This document shows, piece by piece, positions 7,687 through 15,637 of a stretch of DNA of 46,123 nucleotides. This DNA comes from Stieleria bergensis (GTDB lineage: Bacteria; Planctomycetota; Planctomycetia; Pirellulales; Pirellulaceae). The stretch's first letter is position 1. Each line of letters opens with the position of its first letter. The stretch covers positions 1,019,110 through 1,065,232 of the forward strand of contig CP036272.1 in the NCBI GenBank assembly GCA_007745635.1. The letters run 5' to 3'. A program made the translations under genes and the position numbers. The notes below the pieces were generated by a model. The model did no database searches. It was not told where the DNA came from and saw only the letters and a program-made list of their open reading frames with translations.

Positions 7687-8775
7687 TTATTCGTCGGCGG
7701 TGACCGTTGGAGTCGTTGTGAAGCTTTGCGAAGCATGCTTTGGCTGAGGCGTTTGATCGGTTGGATTGACGGCCTCGCTGTCTTCTCCTATCTGACGCTT
7801 CAATCGTGCCATGCGATGACGCAGCATGCGAGTTTGTTTTTCTAATTCACGAAGCTGTGTTTGCATTTTGGCCAAGCGTTTCTCTTTATTTAAGTTGAAC
7901 AAACGCTCTGTCAAGTCAAACAAAATCAAGACTCGGAAGGCTTTGATTGCCGTGCCGCGTAAGCGATAAGCACGGGCCAGATTCGACAGCTGCTGAACAC
8001 GCATGACGTTTGTCAGTCGCAGTGTCCTGGCCAAGGAAAGCGAACGCAAGAAGGCCACCAGCGGCAGCAGGATGATCGCCAAATCAATCCAGTGATGTTT
8101 GCAGTAGTCGATTTTCTTCTCTGCAATCGACACCATTAAGACAAACTCAAGGGCAAAGGCAAACCAGATCACGCCCGTGCCAATGTGCAGGAGCACACGC
8201 AGCCAAAGGTATGCCGCGACCTGGTCCTTGAGGAAAAACTCGGTGATCAAGATCGGCATGATTAACAGTGCCACGATCATCATGGGAACACTAAAGGAGC
8301 GTTCGAGTTGTCGCTGCAAGCTGGCGCCGCCTCGCCGCCACCCCAGGCCTGGCAGCCAAATGCGATCGCGCATCTCGGGACTGCGAGCGCACATCCGCAG
8401 AAACGGGCAGCAGCAGAAGACCAAGCTCGCAATGTGATAGTGTTTATTCGTTCGATCTGGAGCACGTGTCAGCACATGCCAGATGGCTTCGCCGATCACC
8501 ACAATCCAAACCAAGCCCATCGTGACCAAGACCAAGGTTTCCAGATGCTCGATGACCCGCAGTGAGTTGTCATCAAAACTGCCAGCCAACATCTCGACGC
8601 GTTCGCTGTCTTTGTCGAACAGCTGGGAACGCGTTTCTAAGCCTGGAACATCGACCCACAGCACCACCAAGACGGCCAAGCATGCCAAATAAGCCACGGC
8701 CAGTGAAAACATCAACGCTTCACTTCGTTCGGCAATCCAACGTAGCCAAGCTTTTTTGATGATTTGGTTCTTCAT
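7687..8775 (-). CDS. Voltage-sensor-like membrane protein with C-terminal coiled coil
   Basis: A 362-residue membrane protein. Residues about 20-90 carry two membrane segments and an extracytoplasmic loop. From about residue 165 the pattern follows an ion-channel voltage sensor: an S1-like helix; an S2-like helix with an acidic residue (FAFALEFVLMVSIAEKKI); an S3-like helix with Asp (HHWIDLAIILLPLVAFL); and an S4-like stretch with arginines roughly every third or fourth residue (RSLSLARTLRLTNVMRVQQL). No pore helix or selectivity filter (TVGYG-type) follows. Instead, residues about 285-335 form a heptad-like coiled coil (KMQTQLRELEKQTRMLRHRM). Start ATG 8775 has GGAG seven bases upstream; a longer frame to 8823 begins in a repeat array and is rejected. 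Channel or sensor function is inferred only. Confidence 0.6.
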   Translation of the reverse strand: MKNQIIKKAWLRWIAERSEALMFSLAVAYLACLAVLVVLWVDVPGLETRSQLFDKDSERVEMLAGSFDDNSLRVIEHLETLVLVTMGLVWIVVIGEAIWHVLTRAPDRTNKHYHIASLVFCCCPFLRMCARSPEMRDRIWLPGLGWRRGGASLQRQLERSFSVPMMIVALLIMPILITEFFLKDQVAAYLWLRVLLHIGTGVIWFAFALEFVLMVSIAEKKIDYCKHHWIDLAIILLPLVAFLRSLSLARTLRLTNVMRVQQLSNLARAYRLRGTAIKAFRVLILFDLTERLFNLNKEKRLAKMQTQLRELEKQTRMLRHRMARLKRQIGEDSEAVNPTDQTPQPKHASQSFTTTPTVTADE

Positions 8776-8804
8776 GGTCTGTCTCCAAGGTGATTCATGA
8801 CCAT

Positions 8805-8923
8805 GGGGGCTCGCGGGCAACAAAGGGGCTCGCGGTTAACAAAGGGTGCTTGCGGGCAACAAAGGGGCTCGCGGTTAACAAAGGGTGCTTGCGGGCAACA
8901 GGGGGGGCTTGCGGGTAAAAGGA
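8805..8923. repeat. Tandem array with 19-20 bp units (39-bp higher order)
   Basis: Units GGGGCTCGCGGTTAACAAA (19) and GGGTGCTTGCGGGCAACAAA (20) alternate. The 39-bp pair at 8825-8863 recurs at 8864-8902, with partial or variant units on both sides. It sits 30 bases upstream of the start of the voltage-sensor-like gene and probably spans its promoter or leader. Confidence 0.85.
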
Positions 8924-9073
8924 GTCTTCCCACCAGTCGCTCTGTGCTCACTAGACAATATTAGTTAGGCACCATCCTAAGGCGGGCAGGGCGTTCGTGA
9001 AAGCAGATTCAGCTAAATGCCAGTGACAGCGTTGGATCAAGGCTTTCCACGACCCGATTCCTCCACCCAATCG

Positions 9074-9820
9074 TTAGTGGCCTTGCACCAATTGTGGCTG
9101 CCCCAAATCTGCTTGTAAGATCCGGAATGGCAGCCCTTGGATGGCGGCGCCGCCATTATGAAATTTCATTCCGCGATATTCGACGCCATCAAGATCGATA
9201 TGAGTATGGCCAAAAAATACATCGGTGACGCCTTCGGCCGTGCTGTGCTGAATCTGATCGGCATACTGACGGATGCATTTCAGGACCTTCAGTTCACGGA
9301 TCGACATCATCGCCAGATGGTGGAGTTTGGCTTTGATCGCAAGATCGTAGGCAACGTGCCAGTGCTTGCGTCGGGGCTTCTTGGCCTCAATCTTTTGACG
9401 GCGACGATCGAGTTGATCGTGCGCCAGTTTTCCATCTGCAACGTCGCCATGTAAAAACAAACACTGATCCATTCGCACGAAGTAACGATGCCAATGAAAG
9501 TTCGTGTGTCGCTGTGCGATGGATTCTAAACGATCAACAAAGATCGGGTGTGAATCATGGTTGCCCAGGACAAAGTGCATGTTGCACTCAGGATTGTGCT
9601 GCATCAGGTCGACAATCCAACGCTCTGCCATTTCAGTGCTCCGTTTGTCGCACTGAAGGGTGCTCCACTTAAAATCAAAAATGTCACCTCCCAACACAAA
9701 CGTCTGGCTGTCGCGAACGGATTGGTTGATCGCCTCCATCCACTGCGGACCGGTTGAGCGACTTGAAAAAAGATGCAGGTCGGAGACAAATCGGCAGGTC
9801 GACGAATCAGAAGTGGTCAT
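9074..9820 (-). CDS. Calcineurin-like metallophosphoesterase (LpxH-like)
   Basis: The 248-residue protein has all five metallophosphoesterase motifs in order: SDLHLF, GGDIFDF, GNHDSH, LHGDV and GHTH. These supply the dinuclear metal site. The spacing and the residue choice (DLHL, GDIFD, GNHD, HGD, GHTH) resemble UDP-2,3-diacylglucosamine hydrolases of the LpxH type, which act in lipid A synthesis. General phosphoesterases of planctomycetes share these motifs, so the substrate is not certain. A planctomycete with an Lpt-type permease nearby (1179) could use an LpxH. It is a single gene with no close partner. Confidence 0.8.
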   Translation of the reverse strand: MTTSDSSTCRFVSDLHLFSSRSTGPQWMEAINQSVRDSQTFVLGGDIFDFKWSTLQCDKRSTEMAERWIVDLMQHNPECNMHFVLGNHDSHPIFVDRLESIAQRHTNFHWHRYFVRMDQCLFLHGDVADGKLAHDQLDRRRQKIEAKKPRRKHWHVAYDLAIKAKLHHLAMMSIRELKVLKCIRQYADQIQHSTAEGVTDVFFGHTHIDLDGVEYRGMKFHNGGAAIQGLPFRILQADLGQPQLVQGH

Positions 9821-9960
9821 CGCGGTCTACTTTGGGAAACACAGTCTGCTGACAAAGCGGTCTAAAGTGAATGCTGTCCAAGCGCGGCAGCAGCCAACGG
9901 TTAGACTTTAACCTACCACGCTTGCTGTTGCCAATTGATCCGGCCAATCGCTGGCATCGC

Positions 9961-10008
9961 CCAGGCAAACCGTCAGCCAGGCAAACCGTCAGCCAGGCAA
10001 ACCGCCAA
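9961..10008. repeat. 16-bp tandem repeat, three units
   Basis: Units CCAGGCAAACCGTCAG at 9961-9976 and 9977-9992 are identical. The third, at 9993-10008, ends in CCGCCAA instead. The array lies between the metallophosphoesterase start and the end of the dehydratase gene. The rest of the 289-base gap shows no gene. Confidence 0.9.
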
Positions 10009-10109
10009 GCATGAGGCTGCAAACACAGCGCTGCAAAAACGGCACAGCATCAATTGAAAGGCAAATCCTGGACCAATTGGCCAGCGAATCGTTGCGTTTC
10101 CCTGGAAGA

Positions 10110-11882
10110 TCAGTGAATCCCGGGTTCCAGTCCGGGGGAGCGACCGACCAGGAAGTCAAAATCGCAGCCTTGGTCCGCCTGGGTAACATGTTTGGCGTAC
10201 AGCTGCCCATAGCCACGACTGGGGACCGGCGGGTTGACTGGTTTGGCTGCTTGTCGACGCTGCCGCTCTTCGTCACTGATGTCCCAGTGGATGGTGCGTT
10301 GCTGCACATTGATCTCAATCATATCGCCGGTTTCGATCCAGGCTAACGGGCCGCCGACGGCGCTTTCAGGGGCAATGTGCAACACGCAGGTGCCATAGCT
10401 TGTGCCGCTCATCCGAGCATCGCTGATCCGGACCATGTCTCGGACGCCTTTCTGCAGCAGTTTCTTTGGCAGCGGCAGCATGCCCCATTCTGGAAAGCCC
10501 GGTGCGCCCAAGGGGCCGGCACTGCGCAAAACCAGCACGCTGTTTTCATCGACTTGGAGGTCTTCGTCGTGCAGCTTGGCTTTCATTTCTGGATAGTTGT
10601 CAAACACCAGTGCTGGACCTCGATGATGCAGCAACTTGGGATCTGCTGCGATGGACTTGATAACGCAGCCGCTGGGAGCCAAGTTGCCTTTCAGAACACA
10701 GGTGCCGCCAATGTCTGACACGGGATTGTCCCGGCTGCGAATCACTTGGTCATTGATGACTTCTTGATCTTGAATTTGATCCGCCAGCGTCCCGCCGGTG
10801 ATGGTCTTGCAGTCCGTGTGAAGCAGGTCCGTCATTTGTGACAGGAGTGCAGGCAATCCACCGGCTTCGTAGAAATCCTCCATCAAGAACTGGCCACCGG
10901 GACGAATGTCGGCTAGCACAGGCGTGGTTCGGGAGAAGGAGTCAAAGTCATCCAGCGTTAATGAGACTCCCAATCGACCCGCGATGGCGATCAGGTGAAC
11001 AATCGCATTGGTGCTGCCTCCAATGGCAAGTGACGCCTTGACCCCGTTTTCAACCGACTGCTGATTCAGCACGTCAGATGGTTTGCGGTTGGCCCAGGCC
11101 ATCTCCACGGCCGTCCGTCCAGTTTGCACGGCGAGGCGTTGATGGTCGGCCATGACGGCAGGGATACAAGCCGCGCCAGGCAGCGTCATTCCCATGGCCT
11201 CGGCAACGCAGGCCATGGTGCTGGCGGTGCCCATGGTCATGCAGGTTCCAGCCGAACGGGCGATGCAATTTTCAATGCACTTCCAGTCTGCGTCACACAG
11301 ATTGCCCGCCATCCGTTCGTCCCAGTATTTCCAAACATCACTGCCACTGCCGAGAGTCTCTGTTTTCCAGAGTCCCTTGAGCATCGGCCCGGCTGGGAAA
11401 AAGACGGACGGGATGTCGGCGCTAATGGCGCCCATCAGCATCGCGGGCACCGTCTTATCACAGCCACCCATCAGCACAGCGGCATCAATCGGATGACAAC
11501 GCAGCACTTCTTCGACTTCCATCGCCAGCAAATTGCGATAGAGCATCGTCGTGGGCTTCATCATCATTTCGCCCAGCGACATCACCGGGACTTCGACGGG
11601 AAAGCCGCCGCTTTGTAGGATGCCGCGGCGAACAGAATCGCTGCGTTCGCGAAAATGCGAATGGCAGGTGTTCAGTTCACTCCAAGTATTCAGAATCGCC
11701 ACCACGGGTCGATCTTGATAATCGACATCGTCAAAGCCCATCGCTTTCAAACGCGATCGATGACCGAAGGAACGCATGTCGTCGGGACCAAACCAACGAG
11801 ACGAACGCAGGCGACTGGGGTCTCGATCGTTGTCGCGGTTTGCAGGTTGATGACTCTGGCTGGACGGGGAGGCGTTGCTCAT
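10110..11882 (-). CDS. IlvD/Edd family dehydratase, L-arabinonate dehydratase-like
   Basis: This 590-residue enzyme dehydrates a dihydroxy or sugar acid to a 2-keto-3-deoxy acid. Cys73, Cys141 and Cys214 lie at the positions of the three cluster ligands, and K143 in CDKT follows the second ligand and fits the carbamylated metal-binding lysine. The start (SSRWFGPDDM), NTWSELNTCHSHF and VMSLGEMMMKPT resemble sugar-acid dehydratases (L-arabinonate/D-xylonate type, [2Fe-2S]) more than the branched-chain dihydroxy-acid dehydratase IlvD. It lies 62 bases downstream of glnE on the same strand. The last residues (RSPGLEPGIH) come from a short GC-rich dyad and may be a recent extension of the C terminus. 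The substrate is not proven. Confidence 0.82.
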   Translation of the reverse strand: MSNASPSSQSHQPANRDNDRDPSRLRSSRWFGPDDMRSFGHRSRLKAMGFDDVDYQDRPVVAILNTWSELNTCHSHFRERSDSVRRGILQSGGFPVEVPVMSLGEMMMKPTTMLYRNLLAMEVEEVLRCHPIDAAVLMGGCDKTVPAMLMGAISADIPSVFFPAGPMLKGLWKTETLGSGSDVWKYWDERMAGNLCDADWKCIENCIARSAGTCMTMGTASTMACVAEAMGMTLPGAACIPAVMADHQRLAVQTGRTAVEMAWANRKPSDVLNQQSVENGVKASLAIGGSTNAIVHLIAIAGRLGVSLTLDDFDSFSRTTPVLADIRPGGQFLMEDFYEAGGLPALLSQMTDLLHTDCKTITGGTLADQIQDQEVINDQVIRSRDNPVSDIGGTCVLKGNLAPSGCVIKSIAADPKLLHHRGPALVFDNYPEMKAKLHDEDLQVDENSVLVLRSAGPLGAPGFPEWGMLPLPKKLLQKGVRDMVRISDARMSGTSYGTCVLHIAPESAVGGPLAWIETGDMIEINVQQRTIHWDISDEERQRRQAAKPVNPPVPSRGYGQLYAKHVTQADQGCDFDFLVGRSPGLEPGIH

Positions 11883-11944
11883 GATGAAATCAGTTTCGGT
11901 GGTTGTTGAATCGCGTGGCGGGTGGGGAAGGCAGGCAGGAGGGA

Positions 11945-14900
11945 TCAGCGATCAAAGATCTGCTGAAAGAGTTGGCGGTTTTCCACGCGACATTGATGAA
12001 CTTGATCACGAATCGATCCGGGGTCGTTGCGGTTCATCAAAAATGCCAAGTCGTTCAGTTGAGCCTCTGATTCGGGAAGTTCATGGCGCGCTTTGGTGTT
12101 CATCAAACACAGGTTCGCCTCGACACGTCGTAGCGTTCGGTAGTTGTCGATCAGTTGCCGGACTTCAGCCTCAGGTAGCAGGCCCAGATCTGCGAGTCGG
12201 TTCAGTGAGTCAATCGTACCAGGAACAGACAAGCTGGGGTGCTCATGGATGTGCTTCAGGGTCATCATCTGAGCGATCATTTCCACATCCACGGTCCCGC
12301 CGACGCCGCGTTTCAGGTTTTCTTCGCTCGCTGTTTGTTGGATTCTCAGTCGCAACTGGCAGGTCTCGTCGATCATGGAGCGATGGAACTGCGTGGCCAC
12401 CTGGGTTTCTTGTAACTGTTCGGTCAGGTTCGCGCGTACAAAGCGACTGCCAGAGACCACTCGTGCTTTGCAGAGCGCCAAGCGTTGCCATAACGGGGCC
12501 AGACCCCGTCGGAAGCGTTGGATGAATTGCTGTTGCTCGACCGCGATCACACCTTCTTCGCCCGCAGGCCGTAGTTTGCCATCGAGTTCATACAGTCTTC
12601 CGAACTCTTCGCTGTGATTGATGCGATTGACAACCGCGCCGGCGAGCTGGTTGAAGAATTGAGCGTTCGGAATGGTCTTGCGTGGACCGCCGACGCGTCG
12701 TTGAGTTTCGCCCCGGTCGCTATACAAGAACACCACATCTAAATCACTGTGATAGTTGGGTTCTCGACCGCCAAACTTGCCCAGTGCGACCGCAATCAGT
12801 TCCGCTGGTTCTCCCTGAGCATTGACCGGGTCACCAAAACGCATGGCAAGCTGTTCTTGTTCCCATTCAATCGTGCGTCGCAAGCAAGCTTCGGCGCAGT
12901 CCGCGAGCGCGCGGTGGGTGGTTTCAACCGTTTCTTTCCCCAGAATGTCGTGCACACCAATCATCAGGTGGGCGCTGTTTTTAAAACCATGAATGACCAC
13001 GTCGATGTCGGTTGCTCGTCGGCATAGATCGATCGAACGAGCGTCCCAACGTTCAGCGCTGGGCAGGCGGTTCATCAACAATGAATCAATCAATTCATCA
13101 ATCATCCCTGGCGTCGCAATCAGCAAGTCGCTCAGGTAAGGCGTTGCGGCACATAGCCGAACCATTAATCGCAGAGTCGCTGAATTGCTTCGCAGCAGTT
13201 CCCATAAGCTGGATTTGCCGCCCAGCGAATCAGCAACTTCGGACAAAGTGCTTAGCGTGCGATCCGGGTCCGGTGTGGTCGCGATCTCCGCAAGCAATTG
13301 TGGCGCAACGGCAGCAAAGAAATGGTGGCAACGCCGACGCGATAAGAAACGAACCGATTCAGTTGCCAGTGAATGGATGTGTTCCATTGCTCGTGGGATA
13401 TCTTGTAGCCCGTGTCGCTGCAGCGTTGATTGAACCAGCTTGGGATCGGGGTCAGGGTCCAAGACCAATTCAGTTTCGACGGCAAACTCTGGTTCTTGAT
13501 TGTCGTTTCCTGTGTCGTCCTGCCCATCAGGTGCTTCGACCATTAAGTGGTTGAGAACCTTTCGATTCAATTTGAACGTGTCATCTAATTGCGATTGGAA
13601 ACGATCCAGGTCGCCGCTGGTTCCGGTGTCGTTGCGAATCCCAAGGTGCCAAGCGAGTCGTCGCCGGCGCGTCTGGTCACTGGGCAGTTGGCTGACCAAA
13701 CGACCTGTCATGATCGACAATTGATGTTCCAAGCGGCAAAGTCTGGCAATCCCCTTCAGCAGCAGGCTGGATTCTTGATGGGTCAGACAGCCGGCAGATT
13801 CCAACTGCGCGATGGCTTCAAAAGTGTTTCCGACGCGCACCGCGGGGCAGCTCCAGCCGTGCAGCAATTGCAGGAACTGAATCATCAGTTCAATGTCCGC
13901 CCGTCCGCCTGGGGCTAGATTGACGTCTTCGGCATCCGCCTGTTTGACTTCAAAGCGACGTCTGAGTTTGGTTTGCAGGGTGCGAATGTTGGTGAAGTCT
14001 TGGCGGCTCATGAACTGTTGATAAATCCAGGGCTGTAAACGCTGAATAAAGTCACTGCCTAACTCTGCGTCACCGGCCACCACACGCGATTTGGTCATCT
14101 TCATCCGCTGCCACGTTCGCCCGTCCGATTCAAGTTGCTTGGCGGTCAGCTCGCTGTCATGAATCACCGTTTGATCGCCCAGCGGGCGAAACGAGGTGTC
14201 GACCGAAACGCCCAGGGCACTGGATTCATCCGTTTGGATCAGAGAGATGACTTCCTGGACCAGTTTCTGTAGAAATTCCTGGTGCGAATCGTTCTTGGAT
14301 TCAATGCCTTGATAGAGGAACAGGACTTCAAATGGATCGCCATAGGCCATCTCCGAGCCGCCCAGGTGCCCCAAGCCAATCAGGCTGACGCGGACTGGTT
14401 TGCCGTCGGTGTCGTTGGGCAGGCCCATCGTGTTGGCAAGGCGACGCAGCGAAAATGCCAAGGCTGCTTCTAGAATCGCATCGGTTACATAAGCCAATTG
14501 TTGGCCGACATGCGCTGGGTTGAGGTCGCGAACAAATTCACCGTAGGCAATTCGAATGATCTCTCGACTGGAGAACTTGCGAATCGCCAACGCAGCTCGA
14601 CTGGCGCTTTCAAACGGCTCGATCTCGGCCACCAATTCGTCGACCAGAAATGATCGTTCGGCCGGCTGCCCGTCACTGGCACGCATCAAGTCAAAGCTTT
14701 CAGGGTCCGCGATCAAGCGATTCGCAAGCGCTTGACTGGTGGTGAAGACCTGCATCAATGCCGACAGAGCTTCTTGGTCGCGCTCAAACAGCGACAGCAG
14801 TGAAGTAGGAGATCGACTGGCGGCAATGAAACGGTCCAGATTGGCAACCGCAGCGTCCGGGTCAACCAGCTCGTTGAGGTACTCAGTCAATCGACTCTGC

Positions 14901-15019
14901 AGCATCGCCAACAGGTCGGCCGGCGCACCACAGGACCAGATGCCAGCAAGATGGTGTTGTGCCGCTTGCCAATCATCGAACCGGTCGTGGTCAATCCATG
15001 AATAGTCGTCCAAGCTCAT
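11945..15019 (-). CDS. glnE: Glutamine synthetase adenylyltransferase GlnE, degenerate N-terminal motif
   Basis: The 1024-residue protein has the two-halved GlnE architecture: an N-terminal nucleotidyltransferase (deadenylylase, AR) domain, a helical linker and a C-terminal adenylyltransferase (AT) domain. Usual length is about 950 residues. The AT motif near residues 740-760 is intact (ALGKFGGREPNYHSDLDVVF, with the D-x-D pair). The matching N-terminal stretch near residues 210-236 reads GLGHLGGSEMAYGDPFEVLF: aligned to the AT motif, the two aspartates become Pro and Glu. This predicts loss or weakening of the AR activity, so the enzyme may add AMP to glutamine synthetase but not remove it. 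The dehydratase gene follows. Start ATG 15019 directly precedes SLDDYSWIDHDRFDDW. Confidence 0.85.
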   Translation of the reverse strand: MSLDDYSWIDHDRFDDWQAAQHHLAGIWSCGAPADLLAMLQSRLTEYLNELVDPDAAVANLDRFIAASRSPTSLLSLFERDQEALSALMQVFTTSQALANRLIADPESFDLMRASDGQPAERSFLVDELVAEIEPFESASRAALAIRKFSSREIIRIAYGEFVRDLNPAHVGQQLAYVTDAILEAALAFSLRRLANTMGLPNDTDGKPVRVSLIGLGHLGGSEMAYGDPFEVLFLYQGIESKNDSHQEFLQKLVQEVISLIQTDESSALGVSVDTSFRPLGDQTVIHDSELTAKQLESDGRTWQRMKMTKSRVVAGDAELGSDFIQRLQPWIYQQFMSRQDFTNIRTLQTKLRRRFEVKQADAEDVNLAPGGRADIELMIQFLQLLHGWSCPAVRVGNTFEAIAQLESAGCLTHQESSLLLKGIARLCRLEHQLSIMTGRLVSQLPSDQTRRRRLAWHLGIRNDTGTSGDLDRFQSQLDDTFKLNRKVLNHLMVEAPDGQDDTGNDNQEPEFAVETELVLDPDPDPKLVQSTLQRHGLQDIPRAMEHIHSLATESVRFLSRRRCHHFFAAVAPQLLAEIATTPDPDRTLSTLSEVADSLGGKSSLWELLRSNSATLRLMVRLCAATPYLSDLLIATPGMIDELIDSLLMNRLPSAERWDARSIDLCRRATDIDVVIHGFKNSAHLMIGVHDILGKETVETTHRALADCAEACLRRTIEWEQEQLAMRFGDPVNAQGEPAELIAVALGKFGGREPNYHSDLDVVFLYSDRGETQRRVGGPRKTIPNAQFFNQLAGAVVNRINHSEEFGRLYELDGKLRPAGEEGVIAVEQQQFIQRFRRGLAPLWQRLALCKARVVSGSRFVRANLTEQLQETQVATQFHRSMIDETCQLRLRIQQTASEENLKRGVGGTVDVEMIAQMMTLKHIHEHPSLSVPGTIDSLNRLADLGLLPEAEVRQLIDNYRTLRRVEANLCLMNTKARHELPESEAQLNDLAFLMNRNDPGSIRDQVHQCRVENRQLFQQIFDR

Positions 15020-15031
15020 GACTGTTCTTTA

Positions 15032-15143
15032 TTCCTAAGCGGCGGTGTTCCTGAGTCGCAGCGTTCCTAACTGGCCGTGCTCCGAAGGAGCGGCGTGTCT
15101 AAGTCGCTGTGTTCTTGGGTTTCCTGGTTCCTGGTTTTCCCGA
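15032..15143. repeat. Degenerate 16-bp tandem array upstream of glnE
   Basis: Seven consecutive 16-base units begin with TTCCTAAG or a variant and most end in GTG or GCG: TTCCTAAGCGGCGGTG, TTCCTGAGTCGCAGCG, TTCCTAACTGGCCGTG, CTCCGAAGGAGCGGCG, TGTCTAAGTCGCTGTG and so on. The register is kept although the units have diverged. The array starts 13 bases before the glnE start codon. Confidence 0.7.
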
Positions 15144-15637
15144 AAACGGTTTCCGAAAAACACTTGTTCCTGGGGCTCCTGAAGAGCTGCGTTTTTAAAG
15201 TTTCTCGGCAGCTGCGATCCTGGAATTTCCAACAGGGGTGTGCTCAGCGATCCTCAGAAGTGGTGTCCCGAGGGCACCGGGAGTTCGTGATACAACGATT
15301 AGTGCAATGCGAGCGGAGAACTGGAACCAACACAACACAGTGCCAGTCTAAAAGTTTGAGGGAATTCCGTTAAGCCCGTCAGTGGTAACCTAGTTTATGA
15401 CTGTTCCCCTTTTCGCATGGTGGCTTCATTGGGGGGTACTGATTTGGAATGGTGTGATTTCCCCCCGTGTTCATTTCCAGTGCTGGTGCGTTGTAGGTAA
15501 GCGGAGTTGTTGGATGGCAGCCCCCTGCGGACTCAGCTGTTGCATTGGAGCAACATGATTGTGTTTTTTCGCAACACACTGGAACCCAGGTCATCTAAAA
15601 ACTTTTCGCGCAAACCCCACCCCCACAAGGACTTGCG
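15144..15637. other. Gene-free region between glnE and rpoD
   Basis: Beyond the 16-bp array I see no gene with coding character here. A 98-codon plus-strand frame at 15077-15373 is Ser/Arg-rich, contains the array and looks fortuitous. The promoter of the sigma factor must lie within this stretch, but no convincing -35/-10 pair stands out. Confidence 0.5.

Noticed and set aside
8805..8923. Possible CRISPR array
   Set aside because: The units abut without unique spacers and no cas gene is present. The same holds for the other tandem arrays.
10116..10140. tRNA T-arm-like sequence CCGGG-TTCCAGT-CCGGG
   Set aside because: It lies inside the 3' end of the dehydratase gene. There is no matching acceptor or anticodon arm, and the loop has C where a purine is expected.
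15077..15373. 98-codon plus-strand frame upstream of rpoD
   Set aside because: It contains the degenerate 16-bp array, is Ser/Arg-rich and has no similarity that I recognise.
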